Source of the DNA: Ixodes scapularis
Lineage: Eukaryota > Arthropoda > Arachnida > Ixodida > Ixodidae
DNA length: 64,000 nt
Direction: 5' to 3'
NCBI RefSeq assembly: GCF_016920785.2
Contig: NW_024609880.1
Location: 51,174,296-51,238,295, forward strand
Below the pieces are notes generated by a model. The model was not told the origin of the DNA. It ran no database searches and worked only from the letters and a program-made list of their open reading frames with translations. Below are positions 1 through 11,902 of the stretch, one piece after another (position 1 is the stretch's first letter; each line of letters opens with the position of its first letter). The position numbers and the translations under genes are program-made.

Positions 1-1272
1 AAAACCTAAAAAAAAATTTTTTCAAAAATTTTACTTTTGAGGGTGTATGAAAATTACAATCACCCTTATACTCGGTGTTCACAAGAACTTGAAGTATTTG
101 TTTTTAGTACTTTGCAAGGAAACTACAACTCCCTACCTCAAGTACATTCTCCAAACCTGGTCTTACTAAATTTGCATCGCTAAACGGTGCTAGGTTAACT
201 CTGGAGAAATACTGCGAGGTATATTCTTACCTAGCGAGGTGCATAAGCAGACGATGCAAAGCTTCATATTGTCTTTGAGAACAATGTTTTTTTCATCGTT
301 CTTAGAAGACAATCGAGTTTTAGAGAACCATTTTTCAACTCTGATTTCGATATCATTGGTTCCGCTGGTATTAACTGCGCATAGGATGTGTGCATCTGCA
401 TGTCATATTGTTACTGGAGCTGTAAAATGCTTCCTTTGAACTCTTTTGCATACTTCGTCTCGGATGATTCGTACAGCTCTGGGAAACACACAGGGACAAA
501 TGCATTGATCTGAGCACTGGTTTGTTCCGTGAGGGCTCAGGAAAATCTAGGCTCTTTCAAAACCCAAGTGCCGATGTCCTTGGCTTTCCAAATAGTACCT
601 ACAACTTCTGAGGTAGAGTATAATTTTGCACCAACCTAACAACAAAGTGGTAGGCTGTTATCATAAAAAAGTGTTGATTTCTTTCGAAACCTCTTCTGGC
701 CATTCCTCTCAGAGGACTGGCAGTTATAAGTGCACGCAATGTCATTCCTACTTGTTCTGGCCAAGAGGTACAAGTTTGAAGGTGTGAAATTTATGCTGCA
801 GAATGTAGGAGCATGGTACGGATTAGTGACTGCTGATGTAACGAAAATGCAGGCCATGTATAGCTCATCGGAGAGAAAAAAAGTACTGGGTGGCCTCCTG
901 GCCATGTCTGATATTTGCCGCTAGTACCGCAAATAATTCCCATATTACACACTTGAGCACCTATGCATACCATGATTTGAAAGACTCGGGAGTGGGAATG
1001 AAGAGGACCATCAGTTTACTTTATTAAAAAAAAAAGACTGCATTTATTGTACTTTACTTCCATTGCATCATGCCCTGTATACTTACTACTCAACTTGATG
1101 CAAATAAATACTCTAACTTTACTTCAAGTAGTTTTTAGATATGCTTTACTTTATGAAACACTGCTTAAAATTTTAAATGGACACTAACTTAGACGATTAA
1201 GTTAGGCTGACAGTCAGGTTTGGTACTCTAGTGTAGAGGTTAATAGTTGGGCACTCTCAACTATCTGGGCAG
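1..1272. other. non-coding, nothing recognised
   Basis: I see no exon, RNA gene or repeat structure I can name. The sequence is AT-rich, and open frames are short and overlap on both strands without codon bias. Confidence 0.5.
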
Positions 1273-1371
1273 GCTCTTGCCAAGTTCATGGACCAGCAGG
1301 TGCAGAACATTGTGCAGAAGGTGGCCAGGGCCAGGATTCAGCAGAAGGGCAGGATTCAGCAGGAGTACTAG
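1273..1371 (+). CDS. possible 3'-terminal exon of an unidentified gene
   Basis: A 99-nt stretch directly follows an AG acceptor (1271-1272) and ends in TAG. It encodes 32 residues starting ALAKFMDQQVQ and ending GRIQQEY, a regular Q- and K/R-rich helical pattern with no low-complexity nucleotide run behind it. This looks like the C-terminal tail of a nuclear or helical protein, but I do not recognise the family and found no partner exon upstream; the gene would continue off the left edge. The polypyrimidine tract before the acceptor is weak. It could be chance or a decayed exon. What is seen: acceptor, frame, stop. What is inferred: that it is transcribed. Confidence 0.3.
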   Translation, partial: ALAKFMDQQVQNIVQKVARARIQQKGRIQQEY

Positions 1372-1799
1372 GGGACAACAATGAGGGCTTCCTCAAGCGC
1401 TGGCTGGACCATCAAAAGTGTTCCACCAGCCATGCTCTGTGAGGTTGAGTTTCCTCCACTTTGCTCTCCTGCTGCTTCTGCACCACCTCTGCCACTTGCT
1501 TCTGCTGCTTCCTCCCCTGAGAGTACCTGTGCACCTTGTGAAGCAGCTGCTGATCAGGTGCAGAGATGTCAGAGCAGGGCAGAGATGTCAAAATCTGCCG
1601 GCTCTCCTGTACCAGGTGCCTGCATGGCCTCCGAGCTCGTTTTGGACAGAAGCCAACCAGTTGTCACATATGGAAAGGCTGAGCGGAGGCACAGAGGAGG
1701 CGAGCTTTCTGATGTGCCAGTGAAGTAGAGCCATGGTGCTGGGTTCAGGCTGGTTGGTGGTGCTTGAGTCCACAGCAAGGATAGTCACGTAGGGCAAAC

Positions 1800-2440
1800 C
1801 TGGGAGAGCATGCCTCTTGCTAGTGCAGAAGAGTGACTGAAAGCCACATCTTCAAGGAGCACAGCTTTTTTGAGTGGTAAAGCTATACTCCGTTCCACCT
1901 TCGTTCCGAGCGCAGTGGACGCCACGAGCCATTCCAGCCGATCCAGCGCCAGGAAAAAATCGCGTGACCTGCCTGTTGGGCAGAGCAACACCTGGAGCTC
2001 AAGGTCACATGCCACCCTCTCAACGCTGGATTGGCTGGGATGGCTCCTATAGCGTCCACTGCGCTCGGACTGAAGGTGAAACAGAGTATAGTGCAGAGGA
2101 GTGCCCGAAAACCACTTCCTTTGGAAGCACAGCTTTTGGAGGGAACGGTGAGTGTGAAGCTAGTGCAGAGGAGTGCCCAGAAGTCACTGCCGATGCTTCG
2201 GGTAGAAAAGCTAGTGCAGAATGCCTAAAACCACTTTCTTGGAAGTCGCAGTTTTTGCAGAGAACGGTGAGCATGAAGCTAGTGTAGGGGAGTGCCCAAA
2301 AGCCTCTTATTTGGGGAGCACAGCTCCTGTAAAGGCATAAGAGCAAGCAGCCGGTGCCACTGGCAATGCTTCGGGTGGGAAAGCTAGTGCGGAGAACTGC
2401 CTAAAAGTCGCTTCCTCGGGGAGCACAGCTTCTGTAGAGG
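1800..2440. repeat. degenerate minisatellite-like tandem repeat
   Basis: A module close to AGTGCAGAGGAGTGCCCAAAA recurs near 1819, 2089, 2160, 2212, 2279 and 2386, usually followed by a GGAGCACAGCTTTTG-like segment. Spacing varies from about 50 to 105 bp. Two segments near 1885-1925 and 2050-2096 are also inverted copies of each other (GCGCAGTGGACGC and its complement). Open frames through it are by-products of the repetition. The region 1372-1800 shows nothing I can name. Confidence 0.55.
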
Positions 2441-2789
2441 CTGGTAAGTGGGTGGCCTTTGAAGTGACTGAAACCAAGGTAGTGTGCCCTTTCCAAAGCA
2501 CGGTGGGAGGAGGGAAGCAGCGTGGGTGAAGTACATTGAGCGCGAAGCGAGGGTCTCGCAGGCTGTGTAAGGCACTAAACCATACTGCCACTATTGCATC
2601 CCCCACCATTGCTTGGGAATGGAGGAGACCTTGCATAGGGTACCTCTGTTCTTTGTATGTGTCTGATAATCCATTTTCTGGCTTGGGGGAGGACAGCCCA
2701 GCATGTGCGACAAAGAGCAGGGCCACTGGAGGCAAGCATTCCGCCACAGCCCTGCTGCAGAACCATTTTCCTGCAGGCCAAGTTTAGCA

Positions 2790-3778
2790 ACTATCCAACC
2801 TATCTAGCAGCATGTGAAGACTGGACCAAAAAAAGGTTGCATAAGACATGTTTAGTAGTTCAATCTGATAAATTTAAGTACTCCATGGTTGAGTTCATCT
2901 AGTCAAACCAACAGCTAACTCCTTGGCCCAATGCGGTGAATGAGAGCTAAATGAAAAATTGATCTATATTCAGGCGTTCCTTAGCAGTCTTACAACCTTC
3001 CCTAGCAACCAGGTGCAGCTCTTGCCATAGTCTGTTGCACCCTGTGCAGCTCGAGAGGATGTATCTCAGCAGCAGCTAATAGACAACAATCAGTGGGGCA
3101 ACTTTTTCCGAAAAACTGTGCATTAGTCTGATCAAACGCAGGAGGCAGGCCACGAAATGTGACAGTTATAAGAAAGCATGCTCTTTCTAAAATGTTCCAC
3201 AACAAGGCACTTCACCTTAGTATGATAGGGGCAGAGTTAATTCCTTTCTACAAAAGTTATTCAAAGTTATTCACTTACTGAAAAAGAACTGGCATGTGTA
3301 AGATCCAACAGTTTGTCTGTTAGTGTTATGAATATTGTGTGGTACTTAACACGTAAAACATTTCCACATTGGGGTGGTTTTCAAGCTGTTCTGTTAGCTG
3401 AGGGACTAAAATTCAAACAGGTGAGAGATGCTTTCATTCAGCTATTGCATACAAAAGTTCCACACCATTGGCAGTGATGTGATACTTCTGCCAAAGTGCT
3501 ACATCTTGCTACATTTGACCAAAATCTGAGGAACTCGGGCTAACATTGCACCAAAACTTAATTTTAACAACTCGCAATTTGGCCGGAACGATAGGATTGT
3601 GCGAGTTTGCAGATCTTTAGAATATTACGTCATATAACATACTAACTCGGTCTGATTTCGCATCAAACACAGACATTACTCGTGTAAGCGAGTGCCATTG
3701 TGTTTTGCCCTTTTTCTATTTTGCCGGGCGCATCCCTGAAGTCGTTTACGAAGCTCAGAGGGCACGAATGTTGTGTTC
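2790..3778. other. non-coding, nothing recognised
   Basis: AT-rich sequence with short overlapping frames only. No splice-consistent coding segment, TIR or tandem array was seen. Confidence 0.45.
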
Positions 3779-4508
3779 TTAAAGGAGCTGTGCAACGATT
3801 TTAACGTTGAAGGAATTGGCATTTTCTGCTTTTAATATTGTTCACTGTGTCACAAATGGCAGAAAACACACCTCTTTTCATCGCAATGTTGCGATTCCGC
3901 CGCGTAATAGCGAGGCAAAACTTGGAATATTTCCCGACCTGCAGCCACGAGCGGCGGCCATGAGAAACAAGCGGCGTGACGTCACTTGGGTCGTTGTAAG
4001 AAAGATAGCAAGTTGTGCGAATACCTGCTCGATAAAAGGTAACTCTTTTTACAAATCTTGTCGTTCCAACATATATATAAATGCGTCAACACCCTGGTAT
4101 CATCGACAAAACTTTTATTATACGGAGTTTTAGTGGCGCCATCTATCCTAGGTCCACAAAACCGCGAGCAGCCGCCAGAAGCCGGAGGGGGAGGGGGACA
4201 GCGCCACACTGGCAAGGACGGGTGGTCACGCGGTCGGCAGCGGATGAGTTCTCGCTGCTCGCTGATGGCTCTAAAGAGAGAACTTTTCCGGAACTCCGCG
4301 CCTACTCTAGTGACGTCACTGTGCACGTGACCCGGAAGACGATGCATGAGTTGAGAGGCGGCAAAAACCTGGATCTTTTTCATTTTTTTAAGTAAAAACT
4401 AGGGTATCCAGGCAAAATCTGTTTTCTGCAGTTCACTGCAGAAGTGTCAGGCATCAACTTCCACAATTATTTAAGCAAAGCCCTGAAATTGTTGCACAGC
4501 TCCTTTAA
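3779..4508 (+). mobile_element. TTAA-flanked non-autonomous element, family 1 copy 1
   Basis: TTAA (3779-3782) is followed by AGGAGCTGTGCAACGATTT. The far end reads AAATTGTTGCACAGCTCCT then TTAA (4505-4508). The inverted ends and TTAA duplication match what piggyBac-type transposases produce (family knowledge). The 722-bp body has no transposase, so this is a MITE-like element. Copies of the same family are at 26214-27889 and, inverted, at 59255-60124. This copy lacks the hAT insertion seen in the 26-kb copy and serves as its empty site: the local sequence is GGCTCTAAAGAGAGA. Confidence 0.85.
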
Positions 4509-4538
4509 AGGCATGTGTTAACACCGACTCCTTGGCAT

Positions 4539-4760
4539 CAGGGGTCTCAAACGTGGATTCCAGCGCTATGAAGATGCAACTGGCTGGCGTCGGACCGGAT
4601 GCGGCATCTGCCAGCCAGGCGAGACCAAGCACCGCGAGAGAAGAATATACAGCAGTCTACCTGCAAGACTCTGAGCAAGAGCATTGTACGATGGTGGTAT
4701 GCAACCACCATAGTTCCCAAATTTGTAAATTTGGGAACTGTGGCCTAAATTTGTACTTCC
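4539..4760 (+). mobile_element. possible hAT end fragment
   Basis: CAGGGGTCTCAAACGTGG at 4539 matches the terminus of the hAT element at 26787 and of Charlie-type hAT elements in general. I found no opposite terminus or 8-bp duplication, so only the first part can be supported; the right boundary is arbitrary. Confidence 0.35.
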
Positions 4761-5345
4761 GACTATATTAAACCCAGTGTTTTTTTAATTGCCCAAAAGC
4801 TTAGTTGTCAAGACCTCTTTTATTTTCTAGAATATATTTTATTTGAGATTATTTCTAACACTCGGAAGTTCCGCAATAATTTTCGCGTTCTGTTCTGGCG
4901 GGTTAGTTTCGTGGAGTGCGCTTCTCACCGCTCACTGGTGTACTGCAGTGAAGCGACAACCGCGGAGTAGGCATCGCGATTTTGTCTTGCTTCGCTGCAG
5001 CGCACCTGTGTGCTAAGGGGAAAGCATGCCTCCAAAGCGAGACTGGACGATTTTTGAATAAAATTTGGCTTGTACGTATGATAGACTGACTGCAGTATCC
5101 TGGAGGTATCTTGTTCCAATTCTAGATTTAGCAAGGATACTTCAATATTGCAAATATATTTATGTGGACTCTTCTTTAAGTTAATGTTTTATGCCAACCT
5201 TTTTGTTTAGTTGTCACTCTTATCTAGGTGTGAGTGAATTAGCAGCTAAATTACCAGAAGTAGAGAATGCAAGCTTGAGAAGAACCTTAACGAGTTCGGC
5301 GGAGTTGTTTATAAGAAGGCATATTTATCATTTACAGGCCAATTT

Positions 5346-5793
5346 TAGGGGCAAAACTCCTTAGGGTCTAGCCTTGTCCGGCGTCTGTGCTCACATCGAT
5401 TGCCATCCCATGTCTTCTTAGAAAAAAATAAAAAATGTTTACGCAGTCGACAGGATTCAAACCTGTGCGGGGAGACCCCAATGGATGTCTAGTCCATCGC
5501 CTTAACCACTCAGCCACGACTGCGGGACGAGTAGGGAGCTCCGAGATGTGGTAGTAACTCAAGAGCTGGGGATGTCATGGATGAAACGTTGCATGTAGCC
5601 GCTCAACGTCTATACAGGAGAGGGCACTGCTGTCAAATGCTCAAATGCGTATATAACCACGTTCCATACCAACGCAACCCAAAGCCCAGCACTACCTATG
5701 AACAAAATCAGTATCATCAGCACCACCGAGAGCTTCGCCCCAATCAACATCATTCACCATGTGGAGATGCAGTCATTTTTTTTTTTTTTTTTT
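5346..5793 (-). mobile_element. about 450-bp insertion carrying a tRNA-Ser gene
   Basis: Compared with copy B of the dispersed repeat, copy A has extra sequence between CCAATTTT and ATGAAGTT. The extra block opens with GGGGCAAAACTCC and closes with a run of 15 or more T. Its right part, read on the minus strand, contains GGGGCGAAGCTCTC, a rough inverted counterpart of the left end. The tRNA lies inside on the minus strand. The block could be a retroposed or transposed segment that captured a tRNA gene. No clean target duplication was seen. Confidence 0.55.
5442..5523 (-). tRNA. tRNA-Ser (anticodon AGA)
   Basis: An 82-nt cloverleaf on the minus strand with acceptor stem GCAGTCG pairing with CGACTGC and a G discriminator. 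The A box is close to TGGCTGAGTGG. The anticodon loop reads CTAGACA, placing AGA at positions 34-36. There is a long variable arm (TTGGGGTCTCCCCGC), as in class II serine tRNAs, and a B box GGTTTGAATCC with one change from the canonical GGTTCGAATCC. T-rich sequence downstream, including runs of six or more T within 30 nt, can serve as Pol III terminator. Length and arms fit a functional gene; the B-box change and position 37 C leave room for a pseudogene. It decodes UCU/UCC serine codons. Confidence 0.88.
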
Positions 5794-6504
5794 TATGAAG
5801 TTCTACGTATAATATATAATTGATGTTTCATAATCAAATGACAAGTGTTTTTTTTTTTTCTGTATTAAGAACTGCAGTTTCATTACAACCTCTAGAACTG
5901 GAAGGAAACAAATTTAGGCACTCAAAATTATTGTATTCTAGCATTATTTCACTGGGATTCCATACCTAAATTTACAATTCACCACAATTCATGCTGTCCT
6001 TCATCTGTCATCTTCTTGTCACTGTGTCTGGTGCATCTGCATGCAGGTAAACTGCTAGTTTTGTGCTTGAGAAAATCAATCCTGCTGTGCAATCGATGAT
6101 AACAAAAGGTTGCACATAAGTGAGAAGGCAAAGTAGACTCTGCCTAGTTGGACAGGTCAACACATGAATCTTAATATAATATTTGCAGTGCTATGAATGA
6201 AAATGGAATGTGCACTTGTGCTCCAAAAGTTCTTTTGGCTGCTCCAAGAGCTGCTCCAAAACGACTGAGCGATCACGTCACTGCATTGGCTCTCAGTATC
6301 AAACATTGGGTCACCTCCAAACTCTGTCTTTGCGTATGGTTATATTGATGATGTTCCTCCTGATTTTGTCAAGCAACTGTGCAGCATTCTGAAGTTACAA
6401 TTGGCCACTATAAATGTTTTTTTATAAAAGCTGCACAAAGTCGAGGCCAAGTCAAAGCTAAATTTGGGTGTTTTAAGTGCCATACCAACGACGGGCATCT
6501 GGCA

Positions 6505-6705
6505 CGCCCCAGCAGAGGACTGAGGATTAATTTGGACCACCTGGGGATCTTTTGACGTGCAACCGAAAGCTCGGTTACACGGCGCCTCCTCCGCAATAAG
6601 CCTCCGTCAGATTGCGGGCACCTCGGCCGGGATTCGAATCCGCCACATGGGGATCCGCAGGCCAGCGGTCTCGCCTCGGAGGCACTGAGGCGGCTCACAA
6701 ATTCA
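6505..6705 (-). repeat. tRNA-related SINE-like repeat
   Basis: The segment from AATTTGGACCACCTGGGGAT through GTTACACGGCGCC to GCCGGGATTCGAATCC follows the layout of a repeat I know to be abundant in tick genomes (a block beginning GACCACCTGGGG and ending in a GGATTCGAATCC B-box-like motif). The B-box-like sequence lies near 6630 and is readable on both strands. It is diverged. It supports the tick assignment, from family knowledge rather than a search. Confidence 0.6.
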
Positions 6706-7121
6706 GGGCGGCACTCTGGATTGTGGCTTATTCACAATAGCTAACATGCAATACATAGCATCCGGCAAAGACCTTACCTCTGTAAGCTTCTGACAACAGT
6801 CAATGAGGACCCATTTACTAAACTGCATTGTAAAGGGAAGGACGAGACTTTCCTAGAATAAATTTTATTGTTTCTCAAGTGCGACCAAAAGACTTTGCTT
6901 ATGCTGTTCATTGCTTGTGCAGGTAGCCTCTGCTTTGTGCCGGTGCTGTTGGCATTATTCAATGTGCAGGTTGTTCATCCCTCTTTCACGAGGACTGTCT
7001 AGCCAGAAAACATAATTGTTGCATACAGTTTTCATGCAGTCGAGAATGTATTGTCACTGGGATGCAGAAGAATAGGCAGAGGTTATCCTAAATGACTTTC
7101 AAGGCCTTGAACTTTATTTAC

Positions 7122-7446
7122 CATACCCGCCAAGTTCGGAAAAACCAAATCCGGGAGAATTTCTAAGCGGTGGGGGGAGGGGGGGGGGGTAAAGGTTTTT
7201 TAAAAAGAGATATTGATAACGAATGTAAATGAAGACAACTTTATATTGCACTGCTCATGCTAGCAAAGGACTGCTGCGCCTCGCTATCGTAGCAGCCGTT
7301 CGTTACGACGGCAAAAACTACTTATTTAAATGCAAGGAGGGAAGGGGGGGGGGGGATTTGAGTTTCTTGGGAGATTTTTCTGGCAATCGTACAAATTTGT
7401 CAAAATTCGGGAGTCTCCCGGGTAATATGGGTAGCTTGGCAGGTAT
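7122..7446. mobile_element. short TIR element with poly(G) tracts
   Basis: The left end CATACCCGCCAAGTT and right end AGCTTGGCAGGTATG are inverted copies with one or two mismatches. Just inside are ATCCGGGAGAATTT and AAATTCGGGAGTCTCCCGGG. ATTTAC flanks both sides (before 7128 and after 7446), a 6-bp direct repeat that may be part of an 8-bp target duplication as in hAT elements. Inside are two poly(G) runs (about 7174-7190 and 7345-7354). There is no coding capacity. Confidence 0.65.
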
Positions 7447-9048
7447 GATTTACCCTTGTTATGTTTATTCTTGTTATTCTTTACCTTGGTTATGTTTCCA
7501 CCTGCATATTTCTTACTTTTCATTATTAGAGTTGGATATGAAAAAAAACTGACTGATATATTTAAAAAGGCATGTGACCCTGTAATTAGTTGCAAATTAT
7601 TATTACAATTCTGTTCAAACACTCACCATGGCCAACAATTTCAATAACAATTGTTGTAAAAAAAAAAAACTTGCTCTCGAGACTAATAGATGGATAATAA
7701 CAGCCATACCCTTTATAACGGGCGGCAGCTTCCACCACCTAGCCTAAAACATTAACAAAAACTAAAAGCATCATCCACTGCCTCCTCCCTCCGGCGAGGG
7801 AGTCGCCAATTTTCCTCTGGTCAAACCTTGTCAGCGTCAGCTGATTCCTCGCAACACCGCGGTAAATGTTGGGACACAAGTTTAATGAAATAATTTGCAA
7901 CTGGTTATCAGGTCACACCTTTTCGTCTGCAACAGTGTGCCCTTTCCATTTCAAATACCCTCTTTTTTCACTTATATTTAGCATAAGAAAAGTACTATGT
8001 ACAGCTGCTTATTCCTATGGGGGGCAAGACAAAAACAGCTTAGTAATTTTAATTTTTATGCTTTGGTGTATGCTGCTTTTAATGTCTTTCTTTTCTTTAA
8101 TTTAGGTCTTTTGGAGCAGCCAGACTGCTAGAGAGTGCATGCTCTCAGGTGGTGGATAGAGAAATGTCTTCTGTTAGGAAGTTGTGAAAACAACTTCCTT
8201 CTACAAGATAGGCACTCATGCCCATGGATCAAGAAGCTTCTTTTTTCTTTTTGTTAATGTTCCTTTTTCTTTTTCATTTGCATTTAGTTCATTTCTTATT
8301 TTGTGCTTGTGGTAGGTCTTATTTTGTTGAAATAAACTTTTTGCATCCATTTCATTCATGCTATTCTTGTTGCAAAAACACCGGCGGCAACATTCGTTCA
8401 AGATAATGCTGCAGAACAGGTTACATTGAAGCAAAGCAGATGTGTCAAAGAGACTGACAATTGAAACAGTTAGCATATTAAACTTCATACTTCTTGGAAG
8501 GCTCACTGATGCGACTGCTGCACCAAAGGCCTCAACCTGCTATATGCCGTTAAAATTAACCAAAATACTCTGATGAATTTGTGCCAACAGTGCACGAAAA
8601 GCTCGACTTTTGCTCGCTATTTGAGAATTACTCTGAGCTTAGTACCTTGCTGGATCATTATGGTAGGATGGTGCCTGTTCTCAAAAATACAGACTTGATT
8701 GGACTAACACACTATTTGATTTTACCTTCGTATCGGACAGGGACAGTACACTTAAGTTCCCTAATAGTCCTCATTACTTTAAGTTTGTTGAGGTGGCCAC
8801 ACTAGCTTTAGTGAGTGCACTTCTCGATAGGCTTTGGTGCACTCTGGAGAAAACACTCGTACTGTAAACAGCAGTTTTGTCAGGTTTGCTTCCCTGCAAC
8901 ACACTTTAGTACTAGGAGAAGACTTACCTAATGAGCAGGGTATTAAGAAATTAAACATCTGGGATATGGTACATGTTGATCTGACAATAAAACCTTGCAG
9001 CAAAATCGTAAAAATTAACTGCAGCTATTATGTAGGTGTGCATGTGAC
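7447..9048. other. non-coding, nothing recognised
   Basis: AT-rich sequence with T-rich stretches. Frames on both strands are short and biased to hydrophobic residues by composition. No supported feature. Confidence 0.45.
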
Positions 9049-9240
9049 AGGGCTGGGCAGAGATACTACAAAAATTATTTGGGAATACAAATACTGCAAT
9101 ACTTCCGTTTTGAGACCCAAAATACAGGTACTGAGATAAATTTGCCTTTTATGTAACGGGATATCCCTGAGATACTTCTGCAAAACGGCAAAAAAAGTAT
9201 TCCTGAATGCAGATACTTATAGAAATACATTTGTTCCCGA
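9049..9240 (+). mobile_element. hAT-like element fragment
   Basis: CAGGGCTGGGCAGAGATACT resembles the end of the intact element at 43091 (CAGGGATGGGCAAAATAC), and the following sequence has the same bias to AAATAC/GTATTT words. The opposite terminus is missing, so it is truncated or rearranged. Confidence 0.5.
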
Positions 9241-11748
9241 ATGGTGCCACATGAGGAGGGTATAATTCGTGGTGAATACGAATGTTAATAATGCTTGTGC
9301 TCCTCTTTTTGTGCCATTTTAAGCACTACCCTTTGCTCAAACTCTTTATTTATCATTATGCTGCTAGAAAAAACATGTCGCCCTCCTTGAACCACTTAGT
9401 TATAGAACGGTAAAGACTGCGTATCATGCCTGACAAAACGCCTCTGGCCAAAATGAACATTGTTTTGCCATGAGGGCGCAGAACCAGTACAGCCGCCGCG
9501 TTAGGACTGGCGCTGTGATCGGCTTTCGGAGCGAAAGCACAGGGTTTCGTCTGCATCTGTTAGCTCTTGTTTCACCGCACCATGTTGTATGCTACATGTA
9601 ATTATTCGCAGTTTGATGAGACCATTCGCATTTCCTTAGTTTTAATGTATAAAAACGAAGTTTTTTCTGTGGATGTTTCCTTACTATAGTCTACTAAAAA
9701 GTTTAATGTATGAAATGTGTTTGTCCAGATTCCTTCACATTTATTTAACAATAGTAAGTTCAGGCCAAGTCTCTAGAATTTTGCATTTAGATGATAGATG
9801 CGCAGCATCAGGATGATTTCACGTCTGGAGTTACTGGCGGCCGTGCGCAGTCAGGAGCGGTCACTTCGAAGACTAAGGCCTGACGAGAGCGTTTTGGCCA
9901 AAACAGTTATCAACCGTCACTTTGGTGTCAAGTTGAAGCATTTATTCTGATTCTCAAGAAAGATTGGCGTGGAACTAGCATGCCAATGCCGATTCTCTGC
10001 GTTTTTTTCCCAGGCCCACTAGTGGGCGTCCACAAATACCAGCGGACAAATCATGCGGTATTATGCTCAGCTATGGGGCATGCAAGTGCCCTTGTATTAA
10101 ATCCCAGACCTCTGCAATGTATCGGGATCGTCAGTCTGCATCCAAGAGCTACTCAAGGTGGGGGCTATCAAGAGTGTGATACTTTTCCTGTGTCTTTTAA
10201 GAAGAATATGAACATAGCACCACATAGCATCAAAAAGAAACAATTTACACGAGTCCATGTTTCAACGCTTACCACAGGGAGCCAAACCTGTGCAAGCAGG
10301 TGCAGAAAATGCTTTCAGAATATCATAATTGAGCACATTCCTACCCTAGGTTAGAATCTTGATTCTGTGTCCACCATGGGTGCATTATTTTCATAAGTGA
10401 AAGGAAATGTAACCTCTCACTGGGCGTTATTGTTAAACATTGCAGACATTTGAGCAAGAGCTGCGAGAAATGGCACCACAAGCAGAGATGGGCGAGGAGT
10501 GTCATCTGCTCTTGTTGTTTGCTTCTGCAAAGACGTTGAAGTGACTCTGGAGCTAATGCAAGCTTTTGAGGAACTGGGTCTGAACTCGTTTAGAACTGGG
10601 ATGAATCGAATGTGCCAGTGCAGCGGCTGTGCAACTTCAGTGTGAATCGAATGCGCCAGTTCCTGCACTGCTGAACTAGTTCAGCCACTTCAGGCAAATC
10701 AAACAAACCTCTTATGATGTTGTACACCCTCACTATAATAGTACCTTTAAATGTCAGTAGCAGACTTTCATCAGGCAACCACCGAAACGGCACCTCGTGT
10801 CAGATGCTGGGATGACCGGCGTGTCGCAGAAGAGCACGAGAACATGCATCCCAGTGAGCACAACAAGAATGTCTAAACCACGCTCTGGAAACAAAAGGTA
10901 GCAACCTGTAATTACATGTACCACCCATCTCAATGCATGGCACGCCTGTCAAGAAAGCCGGTTTGGGCACGACGTCACATAGATAAGAAGTGCAAGACAT
11001 TCTTTCATTGAGTTTTAAGCTAAGACAATGTGTGAAAAAATTGTCGAACTCTATGCATTTTTCATGAAAGGAATTTCTTGCTTTGAAACTCACAATGGCA
11101 CATTTAAAATCTTATATTGTGACCCATACAAACGTATTTGATATTACTGGTGCGACACTTTTTCTAAGCATCAGAACTGTCTACTTAAGTAAAGGTGTCA
11201 AATGCTGTCCAGCTTCACCTCATTTATTCACGCAAGACAACTAAAGAGCTCGAACAAACATTCACTATATCAAAGCAGAAAAAATATGTAACTTCACATG
11301 TAAAAAAAAAAAAAAAAGTGTTTCCCCCGTGAATTGACCTTTTTCAGAGATCGCTGGGCGCATGCGCCGACTCTGAGAAAGAAGAGGAAAGGGAAAGGCG
11401 CCATTTTTGGTGGCTTTTTGCCGCTCGGTCGCTCAGACAGTGCTGGTTATGCTTGACTCCTGCGGTCTTTTTGCGGCTTGGCTTCATGATCCTCATGCCT
11501 AACCACCGCGCAGCAGAAGGTTGCACAAATAGAAGCAAACGCTGTTAAAATGCCAAATTGTATAAGGTTATTGTAGCCTTTGGCGGGTGGTGCACAAAAG
11601 CACCCGATATTTAACATCCCGCCGTTTTTGCCCTGCTTTCAAAAGCCCATGACGAGGGTCCCCCGTGCCAGGTGGCTGGATCATCAATGTGACGGCGGGA
11701 CTTTCTGCTTTTAACGAAAATACAGTAAATGTCAACATGATGATATAG
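9241..11748. other. non-coding, nothing firm
   Basis: No convincing exon or element. Two local points only: GAATCGAATGYGCCAG occurs twice about 40 bp apart (10604 and 10643), and an ATG at 11495 begins a 17-codon frame resembling the first residues of a THAP zinc finger (EGCTNR) before a stop. Confidence 0.4.
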
Positions 11749-11857
11749 CTGAAATTGGAGTAGGAAAACGAAAACGCAAAAGGACACAGGAAAAGAAGAG
11801 GCAACGCCTCTTGAGACGTTGCCCATTTTTTTTTGCGTTTTCCTTTTCCTACTTCAG
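11749..11857. repeat. foldback (imperfect inverted repeat)
   Basis: CTGAAATTGGAGTAGGAAAA... (left arm) and ...TTTTCCTACTTCAG (right arm) are inverted around a 40-nt loop. The arms include an A-rich/T-rich core ending in GCGTTTTCC. Confidence 0.6.
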
Positions 11858-11902
11858 TCTCGGGTTTAATAGTTGAAAATGAGCGTGTTGGTGAATAGAT
11901 AC

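Larger units (their letters stand above)
4881..6300 (+). repeat. 1.4-kb dispersed repeat, copy A
   Basis: This stretch is collinear with 55759-57735 over its whole length, at moderate identity. Shared landmarks in order: CTGGCGGGTTAGTT near 4895; CACTGCAGTGAAGC-like near 4940; ATGTGGACT near 5163; AAGAAGGCATATTTATCA near 5313; ATGAAGTT near 5794; GGTTGCACATAAGTGAGA near 6108; TTGGACAGG near 6148; and CTCCAAAAGTTCTTTT near 6221. Copy A is interrupted by the tRNA-bearing insertion at 5346-5793, copy B by a piggyBac-like element. It has no coding capacity that I can see. It may be an old transposon or a segmental duplication. Confidence 0.75.

Noticed and set aside
11495..11548. THAP-like start (EGCTNR) at an ATG
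   Set aside because: Only 17 codons, the first Cys of the finger is missing, and a stop follows. Too short to annotate as a gene.
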